A DNA stretch of 64,000 nucleotides, from the NCBI GenBank assembly GCA_018292915.2, contig JACVVK020000382.1, forward strand, positions 445,001-509,000. Reading direction: 5' to 3'. Below the pieces are notes generated by a model. That model had not been told where the DNA came from, searched no databases, and was given only the letters and a program-made list of their open reading frames with translations. A program made the translations under genes and the position numbers. Positions 11,430 through 25,892 of this stretch are shown piece after piece (positions within the stretch are counted from its first letter, which is position 1; each line of letters starts with the position of its first letter). The DNA comes from Batillaria attramentaria. Taxonomy: Eukaryota > Mollusca > Gastropoda > Batillariidae.

Positions 11430-11830
11430 CAGTTTTTATTATGCATGATGATGGAGATGAGGATGATGGTAAGATGATGCTATGGAGGTCCATGTGGTTT
11501 GGGACTGCGGGACAGGGCCGCATTCCACGCTTCCTGTCATAAATATCACGGCGTTCACCAGGCCCGGGAACTACGGCACCTGCGGTGCCGGCCGTGTAAT
11601 CATCCACATCATAAGACGTGTCATACCAAGGGAAGCAACCCCAAAGTCGCACCCGTGAAGTGGGTGAATCTCGGCTGTGTGGCAACAGCCTCCCCATTGG
11701 GCCCATAGCACACCCGCTCTGGGTAGGAGACGACCTAGGTAGGAAAAATCCCGCTTGTCTCGGCTGAGATTCGAACCCGAGTCTCCCGGTCCATGGTCCG
11801 AAATGCTAACCACTACATTACGGGGGCCGG
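11430..11830 (-). mobile_element. SINE-E copy 1 (second tRNA-derived family)
   Basis: On the minus strand the tRNA-like head reads GGCCCCCGTAATGTAGTGG..GACTCGGGTTCGAATCTC (boxes A and B). It is followed by GGGATTTTTCCTACC and a ~280-bp non-coding body ending in a CAT-rich stretch near 11440. Confidence 0.65.
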
Positions 11831-11877
11831 TACGAGACAGTTTTGTTGTTACACGTTTTCCCCCGTGTTCCTATTTT

Positions 11878-12182
11878 CGGGGGCGGTCTGTGGTCTAGTG
11901 GTTAAGAGGGGTGGGTGGGTGGGTGTGTTTTTTGGGGGTTTAACGTTCTTTTCCACCACATACGGGTGATATCAAAGACGGAGCAACGATGAAAAAGCCA
12001 GCACAAATATTTGGCTCCAGCCGGGATACGAACTCACAACCCGAGCATTACAAGTCCAACGCTCTACCATTCGGACACCCCGGCTCTCCCTAGTGGTAAA
12101 GAGACCGCCACCAACGCGAGAGGTCAGGTTCGAGTCCCACTCGGGGCGAAGGATTTTTCCTTCTCATACCTGGCACAAGAAG
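11878..12182 (+). mobile_element. SINE-E copy 2, split by a nested SINE-A
   Basis: The head is split: GGGCGGTCTGTGGTCTAGTGG (to 11908) resumes at 12091 and continues through GTCAGGTTCGAGTCCCAC and GAAGGATTTTTCCTTCTC. Removing the insert rebuilds a continuous tRNA-like head matching SINE-E. Confidence 0.75.
11909..12090 (-). mobile_element. SINE-A nested inside SINE-E
   Basis: Full-length inverted SINE-A with target-site duplication TAGTGGTTAAGAG (11896-11908) / TAGTGGTAAAGAG (12091-12103), one mismatch. Confidence 0.88.
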
Positions 12183-12184
12183 GA

Positions 12185-12364
12185 GGGTGGGTGAGTGTTT
12201 GGGAGTTTAACGTCCTTTACCATCCTGTATAGGTGATATCAAAGACGGGACAACTGGGCAAAACGCAAGCACAAATATTTAGCCGCAGACGCAGACGGGA
12301 TTTGCACAAGACCCGAGCATTGAAAGTCCAACACTCTACCATTCGGCCATCTTTCCCAGCTCCT
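12185..12364 (-). mobile_element. SINE-A, diverged copy
   Basis: Recognisable body (GTTTAACGTCC, GGTGATATCAAAGACGGG) and box A complement, but box B is altered (GGGATTTGCACAAG). An older insertion than its neighbours. Confidence 0.78.
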
Positions 12365-12789
12365 CCATTGCAAAAAGGAGAAGAGCACTCTCGCCCGAGT
12401 TGAGTCGAGCCTGGCGAACGGATGATACATGTAGTTTCCTACAGGAGTTGCTGAAGACTTGCTGATCCCGAAGGATTTGCTCCGACTTAAAGTAGCCCCG
12501 TTACGCGGATCCCTGTAATCAGCCAGGGCTTCAACAAACAGTAGCCGACACATTTGCTTCTCATTCAGTCTGGATATAGCCCGACAAACCCAGTCTAGCG
12601 TGTCGCTTCAGCGTCATGACGAGACGGAACAAGCCCCCTGTTTCCCCACACCGACACGCCTGAAGAACATTAGTTTTTAATCCTCCTCAGACAGTGGTAA
12701 GTAGCAGTGGGTGCATCTTCTGGCTGGTTTTAAATCTTTGTTTTCGCTGTCTTTTTTATTTTTTTTTTTTTTTTAGTCGCTGTCAGTTC

Positions 12790-13042
12790 AAATCAGTTCA
12801 AGGTGGTATCTCCGCAAAGCCCATATGCGATCCAACGCTTCTCGCAGTCCCCATTCAGTCTTCATCGTATTCATCGTATTCTCACGACCAGAAATGTTTT
12901 GCGTAAACGTAACTTAGTTGATTCTCCTTTATGTTGCTTTTGTCAACAAGAACAGGAGACTATAGAGCACGTGTTTTGGCGTTGTCGTGTTCGTTTATTT
13001 GGGACAATTTCAATTACTTTTACCAGTGTGACTTCATGACAA
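12790..13042 (+). pseudogene. LINE (non-LTR retrotransposon) RT C-terminal remnant
   Basis: A + frame (12803-13039) reads LHRIHRILTTRNVLRKRN, then DSPLCCFCQQEQETIEHVFWRC. This is the Cys-x2-Cys...His...Cys zinc-knuckle pattern that closes many LINE reverse-transcriptase ORFs. It has no upstream RT domain and breaks off before a (CT)n(TG)n tract. A dead 5'-truncated copy. Confidence 0.8.
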
Positions 13043-13092
13043 ATGTCTACACTGTAACAGGTTTACTTTTAGTAAGGAGCTTGTTGCAGGTG

Positions 13093-15304
<2,212 letters not shown>

Positions 15305-15977
15305 CGAGCCGAAATCAGGCCACCGTATACTTTTTTTTTTAAGACAGTCCTATTCAGTTACAACAATCATGATCCCCAATGTGCAAACGACTTACGCTGT
15401 TTCCCACCAATAAATCGTCCCCTCGACTCCACCCTATAACAAATTGATATAATTCATCCCCTCGCAGCCAATGAGCGTTAAGGATGGTGATATTACACGC
15501 TATCAGCGAAGAATAGAAGGGAGTAAAACTGTTGGCCTGTGTCGCATTATCAACCGGAGGCCAGTGATAAGACCGGGAACGTTTCACTTTAAGTCAGAAA
15601 GGGCCGGATGGAGGTCGGATGCATAGAAGGAGACTAGCATAAAATTATAAGCCCGAGAAGAGCTTGAGTAAGTTGAGACGAAAGGACTAATTAATACGAG
15701 ATGCATACTAGTAAGCGGAGATTAGGGGCAGGGCAAGTCTGTGACTATTTAGTATGGTATGGTAGACTTCTCTTCAGCGCACATATCCATCTCTTCATCT
15801 CTTCTGCCGAAATGCTCATGGCTCCGCAGGGCTGGAGGACGAAGCAGTGAAAGCCTGCTGCCGCTAAGCGCTACTTTATGAGCAAACATTCACCCTGCTA
15901 TTCACTCAGCATTTCTGTTTTCCACGCCACCAGCCACAGCCTACTCTTCTTCAAAAGATGGACGTGGGAATTTTAGC

Positions 15978-16169
15978 TTGCGCACGTGATATTTGTGCGT
16001 ACGTGTTATATGTGCACGAGGGCGGGATAAGCACCGTAAACAAGTCTGCACGTGATTTTTAGTCGATTTGGCCAGGAAAAATCCATCGAAATTCCTGCCC
16101 ACTAGGAATTCGAACCAAGCGGCTAAGGATCCGAAGTCGGGTACCATAACCACTAGACCAAATCCCCTT
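15978..16169 (-). mobile_element. SINE-B copy 1
   Basis: The minus-strand tRNA-like head GGGGATTTGGTCTAGTGGTTA to GGTTCGAATTCC (box B) is followed by TAGTGGGCAGGAATTTCG and a body with CTTGTTTACGGTGCTTATCC and CTCGTGCACAT. It is shared with the copies at 54445 and 50258 and distinct from SINE-A. Confidence 0.75.
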
Positions 16170-17195
16170 GTCAGGGACGAAACGCTAACGATAGCCCCGA
16201 CGTAATAAGTCTGAGACTGGAGCCAAGTCTTAGGTTAGTCTAGTCTCTTCTCATGCATTCAGACCCCCCGACGCCGACCGCTAAAGCGAAGACTGAAGTT
16301 GGTTGAAATAGGGAAGCCGAGAAACAATTCAGAGGCGGACTGAAAACAAGCAATACGCGCCAGAAACGGTAGCGAGCCGGTGATACTTCTTATCTGACAT
16401 CCAGTCGTGTTTATTTTGTATCAAAAATCGTGGAAACAAATCTCAGGGTAGCAGGAAACACCTCCCTAACGCTAATGTGCCCCTGCCCCTTGCCCCGGAG
16501 GCGCGCTACTGCTAAGGGAACAAGAAGTGAAGAATGGGTGTAGATGGTCTTCACTTGGTGGTGGTGGAGGTGGTGGTGAGGAAGTGAAGAGGGGGTGGGG
16601 GGAGTATGGGTTTTGCTTGAAGGCTGGGAAACATAGAATTGTGTGTTGTGGATTGTTTGTTTTTCTGCAGGCTACAGCTCTCTCAAAATAACTAATTGGA
16701 AAAGGTCACGTAAAACGTGGAAGAATACTATACTACTGGTGAGCACTTTCTTTCAGTTCAGGCGGAGTGGTGATCGAGTGATAATGATTTTCGTTTTGTC
16801 TGGCTTTTAAAAAAATGGCTTCCTTACAGACTGATGTAGCAGACGACTTCTGGGCGCTGTGTTTCTTTTAAATGACGTCTCAGTGTCCAGTTTCTGAAAA
16901 TTTGACTGTGTTATATCAGCCACGGTAGACACGATGTATATATACACTAGTTTATATCTTAGCACCAGTGGCCCAGAAGAAAAACCGCTTGTAAATGTAG
17001 TTTACGAACTCTGTACACACCATCCAGACAGCTCAGGTCTTCAGCTGACTTGCGTGTCCTTCGTGTTCAAGCGTTGGAGCAAAGACATATGGGCAGCGGT
17101 CCGGCGTTTTCGCACTTTGGAACACTCTCCGAGTCGGTGCCGACTTTGTTCTCAGCCCAGCAGCAGCAATAAAGGATTGACAGAACTGTGTGCCG

Positions 17196-17201
17196 GTGTG
17201 T

Positions 17202-17258
<57 letters not shown>

Positions 17259-17260
17259 CG
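17196..17260. repeat. (TG)n microsatellite
   Basis: TG run ending in CGCGCGCG. Confidence 0.95.
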
Positions 17261-17334
17261 ACAATTGCTGAGTCTTTTATTGTTTTCTCTGGCATTATTT
17301 TTATGCCATTTTATTTCTTCTTTTTTATTTCATT

Positions 17335-17400
17335 TTTTTAACTTTGTAAGCGCTTAGCCCGGGGTATAAGCGCTATATAAATATCCATTATCATTATTAT

Positions 17401-17431
<31 letters not shown>
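17335..17431 (+). mobile_element. Retroelement 3' tail
   Basis: TAAGCGCTTAGCCCGGGGT, ATAAGCGCTATATAAATA and (ATT)n/(GTT)n: the GCGC-type 3' end of the LINE/SINE group seen in this window. Confidence 0.5.
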
Positions 17432-17560
17432 ACTCTCAATGCTCAGGTCGTGAGTTCGAATCCCAGCTGGGGTCAAATATTTGTACTGGCTTTTTTCTCG
17501 TTGACCCGTCTTTAATATCATCCTTACTGACGTGGTGGAGAAGAACGTTAAACTCCCGAA
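17430..17560 (+). mobile_element. SINE-A, 5'-truncated
   Basis: Starts inside the head at CTCTCAATGCTCAGGTCGTGAG, then box B and the body through GAACGTTAAACTCCC. It follows a (GTT)n tract. Confidence 0.82.
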
Positions 17561-19944
17561 CTGAATACCCCCCCCCCCCCCGGCCCCTGTTGTTGTTGTT
17601 ATCATTGTAGTTGTAGCGGAAGCCAAGACTGAGGCTGTAGAACCTGGCCTTTCACTGATGTTCGTGAACTCAAGCACAGTCATGAACGCAACCCAACAAA
17701 ATGGCCGACAGCTCCTGATACACTGATAGTCTGAAAGGAGCGACTCAGTGTATACTGACGTGGAGTTTGGCTGCCGGTGTAGTGTAAGTAACAACTAGCT
17801 CATGACCGAGGCCGCTAAGCCAGCTACCTACACGTGGTTACAATTGTCCTTATTGTGCCGGGCCAGACCCCCTGCTCCTAAAAACTGCCTCGTAACAACA
17901 AGCTGTCTCATCTTCTTTGCTTTCTCTATCTCAGCATTCCGCCGGCATTCCCTGCACTGTTGCCCGCTACATTAGCGGCCATGTTTCGTCCACAACCCGC
18001 CTCACGACACCTTATTTTCCTCGCCCCCCTCGTCGTCGTCATCAAGCAAAACGTGCACGCACGTGCAGCGCGTGCAAACGCCGGTGGCTGATTGGCTGAG
18101 GCCGGTCACGTGGGTGGAAGCAGAGGCGGTCAGGCACGCGGGCTATGCCTGAGGGTTCCCGTAACCCCGCGGAGTTGTGAATAAACTCCCAGACAATGTT
18201 TTTACGCCGATCAGGGTTCAGGGGGGATGGTTTCTTGGGGACAGCGACAATGTTTTCCCTCCCGGGGAATGCCGGGTGTGTGCCGGGCGATGATGGCTTC
18301 ACAGGCAGCCAGCCATCAGTGACCGCGACCCTGCCCCAACAATACGCCGGCCGTAAATACGCCACTGGCTGCCAATCGAATATCCATAGAACTCACTAAT
18401 TCATCGGCGGCTTGCTTGCTCCGACACCAAACTTTCTTATTTCTGCTGCTGGTGCATTAACAGTGTTTTCTCTGTTTCGGGACGCTCCGGCGAATCCGTT
18501 CTGCCGAAGGAATGTATGCTATTGTGATTAGCCACGTGGGTACAATGAAACTGTAATATTTTCCTCGCATCCGCTGCGTTATTTGTTTGCAAATCGGAAA
18601 CATTGTAATACGGCATTTCTGTATTCCTGCTGAGTGAATAAGCCATCACTGGGAACATTAACCCGGGAAACCAGTAGAACAATTTCCTGCGATATGGAAG
18701 GCATCCAGTTGAATATTGCTTTACAGATCACTAAGTATCCTAGGAATACGATGGGAACGCAGACTTCGGTGAAAGTTTCCTAGGAGAAGAAAAAAAAGTG
18801 TATGAGGATATTAGGCGGTTAGCAGCGAAAACTATCTGACATGGTGTGTGTGTTTGCATGGTTAGCAGAGCGTAATGCTATGTTGATGATGTTTTACCAC
18901 ACTATGAAGAACATTTTTGCTCTGGAAAACTGCACGGTCGAAGATTCAGAGGAATGGTTCATTGGGCTGAACATGTGGAGTCTAGACATAACGGGACACG
19001 GGCGAACATTACCAAATTCAGCCAAAGATCAATCTTATTCGAGTTCAAAATTATTTGATCCTCGAGGGGCAGTTAAATGGACGACTCCACTCCTGTTCAT
19101 CAAAAGGGCCGAGCCCGCAGAATTCAACCAATCCGGCGCGTCCCGCGTTATAATGAGCACAAAACAAAACATGGCATGATCTGGCAAAACTTTTTGCCAG
19201 ACACTACAACGAGGGAAGCATGTGTAATTCGATATGACTGAAAACGTGGACAGAAAGCACTAGGTCCAATGACGTCATTTGAGGGAAAAGACCATTACGT
19301 CAGTCTCTTTCATCTTGAAATCGTCATCCTTTTTTCCATAAAATGGCGTGAAGAGCGTGCTGTGTTTTGCCAGAGTAAAGAGGAGGGGCCTTGGCATCGT
19401 GGGTTGCCGAGTGGAATCGTCTATTGACTGCTTAGGGTTCCAGAAGCATGTTTCACCTCTCCCCCCACACAGTCTCCAGCATCAGCAGAAACAGACAATC
19501 TTCTCCCAGAGGCTTGGGGATCCCCAGTGAGTTCTGCTGAACACGTCCATTTGGCACTGTTCCCGTCCATTGTGCCGGCCCCAGCTCTTAGTGTCGGAAC
19601 AAAAGCAGCATCGTCTCTCCCCTACACCTGGGGACCTAATTGATTCCGGGCCCCGTGTGACAGGGGCAATCACTCGTGACAAGGGCAATCACTTGTGAAA
19701 GGTAGGGGGACTGCACCCAGTGCTCCCTCGCTTTTACTTATGACAGGTATACGTGGGTTGGAAATGCGTTGTCCCTGTGTGACCTGCCTCAGTCTGCCGG
19801 CTCTGCCTCCGGCCACACTGTTGGAAGGGGAGGCCTCTGGTGCGGGGCGATCTGTACAAGTCATCGTTCAAAACTCTGAGGCGCTTCTTCTGACATATCT
19901 AGGCCCAGAAATCGTTCAGGGATGTTCTGGTGATGTCTAGCATG

Positions 19945-20245
19945 TCTCGCGTGAGCGGTGGTGTAATAGGTAGTGCGTCGGACTTCACCGCTGCGCTGCT
20001 GAACGACCGTCACCGCGGTCACGGAGAAGCGTGGGTTCGAGCCCAGGGCGAGCTTGTGATAGGCGATACCGGTTTTTCAAGTCCTGGCTACCGGGCTGCT
20101 CGTCGCGGGTTTCTCTCTCCGGGTTATCCGGCATTCCTGCCCCAACAAAATTGAAAATAATATTTTAGGTATTGGGTGGCGCTGCACCGCGGCGACGCGC
20201 TTCCCCCGGGGGAAGCAGCCCGAATGTCTGGAAAGGGATAATGAA
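19945..20245 (+). mobile_element. SINE-C copy 1
   Basis: Head TGAGCGGTGGTGTAATAGGT to GTGGGTTCGAGCCC, then TTGTGATAGGCGATACCGG, the core GGGTTTCTCTCTCCGGGTTA, and the end CTTCCCCCGGGGGAAGCAGC to GGGATAATGAAG. Non-coding. Confidence 0.78.
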
Positions 20246-20419
20246 GTAGTGTTTATAAAATCGTACCTTTTAGACACATATACAGTTATAACTTCCGCGT
20301 GTTGGAACTGAGCCAACAGAATACTAAACGCAAACGGAAAAGCGAGGCGTCTGTTATATGAGTCTGTTATAATATTGCACAGGTACAAGTCTCCGTACAT
20401 ACATCAAAAATGCCCGCTG

Positions 20420-20560
20420 ATGATAGTAATAATAATAATTATAGGGCGCCTATCCCCGGGGAACGAGCTCTAGGCGCCTTACAATCTAAAACCGAAGTAT
20501 AAAAAAAAACAAAAAACATAAAAACAACTCATTCACTCAAACCCTAACTAACCCTAATAG
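20420..20560 (-). mobile_element. Interspersed repeat 3' end with (AAT)n and GGCGCC
   Basis: TAATAATAATAATTATAGGGCGCC, CCCGGGGAACGAGCTC and TAGGCGCCTTAC, an inverted retroelement tail; related layouts occur at 34596 and 60570. Confidence 0.45.
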
Positions 20561-21445
20561 TCCCAACGTATAAAAAGTCTAAGAGTGGAGCTAAGTTTCA
20601 GACTAGTTTAGTTTCTGTTCATGCATTAGGCCCCTGGGGGGGGATTCATTTTCTTCTGCTGGAGAACTGCGTACGCCTTCTCAGTCCACAACGCACGAGG
20701 ACTGCAGTCAAAGTGATGCATTGATACTAATGACTACTCATATTTTACCCTCCTCCGACCGTTCACTGGCGCCGCTTAAGTAATTGCTTTTCGGATTTTT
20801 TTGCCCGTCTCATGTTTTCAGACATCCCAATAAAGCCGCGGTGGGACTAATCCGGGCTTTTACAGGAACAATAACCGAATCAGCGAGACTTACTTCCCCT
20901 CGTTGTCTGAAATGTTTCAAAGAACGAAATTGCCACGTTTTATCGGCGATGTGAATAATAAAAATATATTAAAAAATGATGGATAAAAATCATTATAAAA
21001 ACGTTGTAGAGAAAAACAAAACAAAAACAAAGAAGCAAACGAACGAACATACTAACGAACAAACGAATGAACGGACGGACAGAAGAACAAAGGAAGAAGG
21101 GGCTGTAAAATCAAGAACTCTTTGACAAAACAAAAAATCATTTACCACATGTCTGTCTCTTCTCCCTTATATTCCCTCTCGTTTCTATCATTAGTAATGA
21201 GGCTGCGCCACTTTTCAGGTTGTCTTGAAGTATTCCTGGCATTTCAAGAGGCACCAAGACAAACGATGCTTTGGTCTGTAGCCAATTTGTTTCTCTCAAA
21301 TGGAGGCTGGGTTTGCTGACTTGTTTCTGGTGAAGAAAAAGTGTCAATGTCGTGTTCAGGGGAGACAAAGTGAGTTATGGTCCAACAAGTGCTCACTTTG
21401 TCTGTGACAGTCGCACATAATTGGCTGACGGCTTCTGGCGTGTGT

Positions 21446-21479
<34 letters not shown>

Positions 21480-21852
21480 TTTATTTTTCAACGGTAGAAG
21501 TTACCGGCGCATAGGCAATTTCAAAAACTTGTCGTTGCTATTCTGCGGAACAAAACAAAACAAAAAATGAAGAGAGAAAGAGAGAGAAGGGGGGGGGGGG
21601 GTATGTGAGAAGCAGGCTACAGCTGACCAAAGACAAAAACTCATAAAATGCACACTTAAACCAAGCAACAACAGGGAGACTCTAACTCGGCTAAATCCAT
21701 GCACTCCCGCACTAGACAGTACCGAAAACAAGTTTCAAACTTCTTCTTCCGCTAATAGTCCAGCACCACCTCGTTGGTGATTGCTTTGAAAGTTGCAGTG
21801 TCTGGTTACTGATTTACAATGGTTGTAATGTATTACAGAAGGAGACGGCCAT

Positions 21853-21871
21853 AGTAGTAGTAGTAGTAGTG

Positions 21872-21908
<37 letters not shown>

Positions 21909-22569
21909 CAGCAGTAGTAGTAGTAGTAGCAGTAGTAGTAGCAGCAGTAGCAGTAGAAATAGTAGTAGTAGTAGTCGTAGTTGTAGTAGTAGTAGTAGAA
22001 GCAGTAGTAGTAGGAGTAGTAGTAGTCGTAGTAGCATTAGTAGTAGTAGTAGTACAAGCAGAAGTAGCAGCAGCAGTAGTAGCAGCAGCAGTAGTAGTAG
22101 AAATAGTAGTACAGTAGTAGTAGTTGTAGTAGTAGTAGTAGCAGCAGCAGTAGTAGTAGTAGTAGTAGCAGCAGTAGTAGTAGTAGTAGCAGTAGTAGTA
22201 GCAGCAGTAGCAGTAGAAATAGTAGTAGTAGTAGTCGTAGTTGTAGTAGTAGTAGTAGAAGCAGTAGTAGTAGGAGTAGTAGCATTAGTAGTAGTAGTAG
22301 TACAAGCAGAAGTAGCAGCAGCAGTAGTAGCAGCAGCAGTAGTAGTAGAAATAGTAGTACAGTAGTAGTAGTTGTAGTAGTAGTAGTAGCAGCAGCAGTA
22401 GTAGTAGTAGTAGGAGGAGGAGTAGTAGTAGTAGTAGTAGCAGCAGTAGTAGGAGTAGTAGAAGCAGAAGTAGCAGCAGCAGTAGTAGCAGCAGCAGTAG
22501 TAGCAGCAGCAGTAGTAGTAGAAATAGTAGTACAGTAGTAGTAGTTGTAGTAGTAGTAGTAGCAGCAGC

Positions 22570-22613
<44 letters not shown>

Positions 22614-22836
22614 CAGTAGTAGTAGTAGTAGTAGTAACAGCAGCAGCAGCAGTAGTAGTAGCAGCAGTAGTAGTAGCAGCAGTAGTAGTAGAAGTAGTAG
22701 TAGTAGCAGCAGTAGTAGTAGTCGTAGAAGTAGTTGTAGCAGTAGTAGTAGCAGTAGCAGCAGCAGTAGTAGTAGAAGTAGTAGCAGTAGTAGTCGTAGT
22801 AGCATTAGTAGTAGTAGTAGTAGTAGAAGCAGAAGT

Positions 22837-22868
<32 letters not shown>

Positions 22869-22902
22869 TAGCAGTAGCAGTAGTAGTAGTAGTTGTAGCA
22901 GT
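21853..22902. repeat. 1.05-kb AGT/AGC trinucleotide array with higher-order repeats
   Basis: Almost pure AGY triplets. Variant landmarks recur: GAAATAGTAGTACAGTAG at about 22099, 22347 and 22520, and GAAATAGTAGTAGTAGTAGTCG at 21956 and 22216. Spacings near 250 and 173 bp show block duplication. Long open frames on both strands encode only homopolymer runs and are not genes. Confidence 0.9.
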
Positions 22903-23020
22903 TAAAAAGAACAAGCCACTGCACACCAGTAGGAGCCACTTCAAACCACTATTACGCAAGACATGGGCCTTCCCCGCTAGGCCTGCGAGTACTGCAGAAT
23001 AGTGGCTTGAAGTGGCTTCA
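22901..23020 (-). mobile_element. MITE-2 copy A (inverted)
   Basis: Reverse-orientation counterpart of the intron-3 copy: it opens with GAACAAGCCACTGCACACC, then the AGGAGCCACTTCAA arm, and closes with TAGTGGCTTGAAGTGGCT. It abuts the AGY array. Confidence 0.7.
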
Positions 23021-23679
23021 CGTGAACTCAAGATTTCAAGAAAAATTGTGATTGTTGGTTGGGCTTTTAAGAGATAAATAATTTTGGGTTTGTTTGTTTG
23101 TTTGTTGTTGTTGTAGTTGTTGTTGTTGTCTTATTTCTTCGTTTGTTTGTTTATTTGTTTTGCTGTTGTTGTTGTTGTTGTTTGGTTTTGGGTGGGCGTT
23201 TTTTGTGGGTTTTTTGGTTGTTTTTTGTTTTGTTTTTTGTTGTTGTCGTTGGGTTTTTTTGTTTTTTTTTTGGTTGTTGTTGTTTTTTGCCATCAACAAC
23301 TCTACAAAGAAAGGGCAAGGCTTTAAAGTTAACACAGCATCAGTAAACACTGATAAACAACATAAGAAAGAAAAAAAAAACACCTGATACTTCTCCACGC
23401 CACAAAGTGAGCCAAGAAACATCGCTGGCTTCTCTCGAACACCTCTCACGCAGTGTTGTCATATTGTTGGCATCGCTTTCCCCCCTCTGACGTGCCTCTC
23501 TAGTGCAACTGTCTATTGGGAGCTACCTGTGTTACAAGCCTGTCGCACGTACAGCTCGGGGAGAACGAGCAAGGTGCACGCGCTGTGCATTTGTGTCGTT
23601 TGTTGAGTGCAGGGTACACTCTCTTGGATAATTATGTACAGCATAGGAGAGAGAGAGAGAGAGAGAGTTGTTTGTTTGC

Positions 23680-23757
23680 GGATTTGACCTCTTTTCCACA
23701 AAATAAGGGTGATGCCAAAGACGGGGTAACAAGAAAAAAAAAGCCAGTAATTTGGGG
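23680..23757 (-). mobile_element. SINE-A body fragment
   Basis: TTTTCCACAAAATAAGGGTGAT to AAGCCAGTAATTTGG; the head is lost in a G-rich tract. Confidence 0.65.
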
Positions 23758-23882
23758 GGGAGGGGGAGGGGCGAGGTTTGGGGGTGGGGTGGGGGGTCAT
23801 AATGCGCATTTCGTCGTGGCTCTGTGTGTGTCTGTGTGCGTGCGTGCGTGCGTGCGTGTGTGTGCGTGTGTGTGTGTGTGCG

Positions 23883-24099
23883 TTATAATCAGCATACTTG
23901 TTTCTCCCCCTCTTTTTAGTTTTCTGTTTGGAGCTGGGATAGCCGAATGGTAGAACGTTGGACTCTCAATGCTCGGGTCGTGAGTTCGAGTCCCGGCTGA
24001 GGCCAGCTATTTGCGCTGGCCTTTTTCTCATTGCCCCGTCTTTGATATCACTCTTACGTGATGGAAAAGGACGTTAAACTCCTAAACACCCACCCACCC
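23883..24099 (+). mobile_element. Leader plus full-length SINE-A
   Basis: The same leader (TTATAATCAGCATACTTG..TTTTAGTTTTCTGTTT) as at 7651 and 7867, again preceded by a TG/CG-rich repeat, but here followed by a complete SINE-A with body and CCCACCC tail. Confidence 0.85.
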
Positions 24100-24214
24100 T
24101 TCGTTTTCTGTGAAAAGCCGTAAGTTAATCATTTTCATTTTTTTTTTTTTTACAGTGGCTATAAAAATAAAACAACATGACATCACAGACAAAGTGTTAT
24201 AACTATTTATATCG

Positions 24215-24305
24215 CCTGAACTATCACATTGGTTTGTGTTCTGAGGAAGGCGAAAGCCGAAACGTTGACCCGTGCCGTCCTTTGTGAAAGTTAAGTGATT
24301 TCTGT
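24215..24305 (+). repeat. Dispersed repeat with GAAAGCCGAAACGTT core, copy 1
   Basis: CTGAGGAAGGCGAAAGCCG, AAACGTTGACCCGTGCCG and TCCTTTGT are nearly identical to the inverted copy at 41582-41670. Family unknown; such cores occur at ends of non-LTR/Penelope-like elements, which is only a suggestion. Confidence 0.6.
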
Positions 24306-24421
24306 CCCTTTTATGTCGCTTTTATTTGTTGAACTATCACAACCAAAGAAGTCCATGTTGATATTGGTCGATACAGTCTTGGTTACTCTTATCATAGTTT
24401 TTGCCCATGGATCATCTTTGG

Positions 24422-24423
<2 letters not shown>

Positions 24424-24516
<93 letters not shown>

Positions 24517-24532
24517 GGATGGATGGATGGAT
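24424..24532. repeat. (ATTG)n / (ATGG)n tetranucleotide
   Basis: About 23 GATT units followed by four GGAT units. Confidence 0.97.
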
Positions 24533-25125
24533 GCTGAAGCTTCTTGGTATCTTTATTTTTTGGGGTAGCAATGAACACAACTTTTGATTATTTAATACTT
24601 ACTCAGTATGTATTTAGTATTTATGCATCAGTGTATTTCGGTACTACTTGATTTGTTTATTTATTTTGTTATTTACTTGTTTAGTTAGTTATTTCTTTAA
24701 AGAAGCCTCCCACTATATACGGAACGGCAAGGAACTCCAACCTTACATCTCTGCCACGTGAAAGTTTTTTTGTTTTTTGTTTTGTTTTGTTTGTTTTTTT
24801 TCCAGCAAGGCAGAAACATCTCTATACTGCATGTGCAATAGCCATCAAATAAAATTCCCGTAACCAGTGAAACCGATGCAGGAGTATCTTGATGACAGCG
24901 TGAACACAGCACACGACGCAAAAGCCTCAACTGTTGATGGCAGAAACACTGCCGGTGGTGTGAGGGTTCGGGGGTAAATCAACACGGTGGGGTGTGTTTG
25001 CTGTGCGTTTGCAATATTCAACGGTTTTGACTGACTATTGCGGCTCTCGGGTAACGCCATTTTTCGGAAATATCATGATCATGATCATGTGCTCGTCTTT
25101 ACTTTGAAGTAACGAATCAACGTTT

Positions 25126-25282
25126 GGGGAGCCGGGACAGCCGAATGGTAGAGCGTTGGACTCCCAATGCTAGGGTTGTGAGTTCGATTCACGGCTGGGG
25201 CCACATGTTTGAGATGGCCTTTTTCTCGTTGCCCCGTCTTTGATATCACCCTTACATGGTGGAAAAGGACGTTAAACTCATC
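25126..25282 (+). mobile_element. SINE-A copy
   Basis: Head GGGGAGCCGGGACAGCCGAATGG, box B GAGTTCGATTC, complete body to GGACGTTAAACTCATCC; the ACCC tail is missing. Confidence 0.87.
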
Positions 25283-25354
25283 CTCCTTCCGTTGCAGCGT
25301 TGCTGAAAATGAACGTATTTCACATTGAGCTTAGTTTGTCAATGCTCCAAATTT

Positions 25355-25396
25355 GTATTCATGTACGCCTGCTAAAATAAACCTGTTTAAACCATT
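25355..25396 (+). mobile_element. LINE 3'-end fragment
   Basis: Shares AATAAACCTGTTTAAACCA with the 3' end of the LINE remnant at 57610. Confidence 0.5.
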
Positions 25397-25779
25397 TATC
25401 CGGGGAGTGTACGTTGCACCTCCAACATCCGCCATCATGGCTACCCACTCCTGTGAAAGATGGGAGTGTGGTATAATCATCACGCAATAACGACTTCGGG
25501 CGATTTAATGCATGGTGAATCTGCAAAAACAAACATTGCGGCATGAATTGGTAGTAAGCAAGCGAAAACGTTGCCCCGACAAACAGCGATTGAGAAAACT
25601 ATTATGTTCTGGGTGTTAAAAATCTGTTTTTCGTGTAATAACCTCTGCGGTGGTTATAGGATCTTTCACATGTATGTTAGCAACAGACGGGTTTCCAGCC
25701 GCTGCTAGTTTGAGCATGTCAAAATTTGAGTGAGAATCCAGACATCGGCGTTTCAGATACGACAGACCTTAAAAAAGTC

Positions 25780-25781
<2 letters not shown>

Positions 25782-25851
<70 letters not shown>
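25782..25851. repeat. (TG)n microsatellite
   Basis: Pure TG run of about 35 units. Confidence 0.97.
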
Positions 25852-25853
<2 letters not shown>

Positions 25854-25892
25854 GAAAGAGAGGCTGATAATGAAAACAAAAATGAAAAGAAA

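Noticed and set aside
21735..23031. Long minus-strand ORFs (248 and 356 aa) of poly-L, poly-T/A and poly-Y/C
   Set aside because: They are translations of the AGY trinucleotide array in different frames, with no non-repeat domain.
23094..23449. F/C/V-rich and N/K/Q-rich ORFs
   Set aside because: Products of the low-complexity TTG/TTTG tract.
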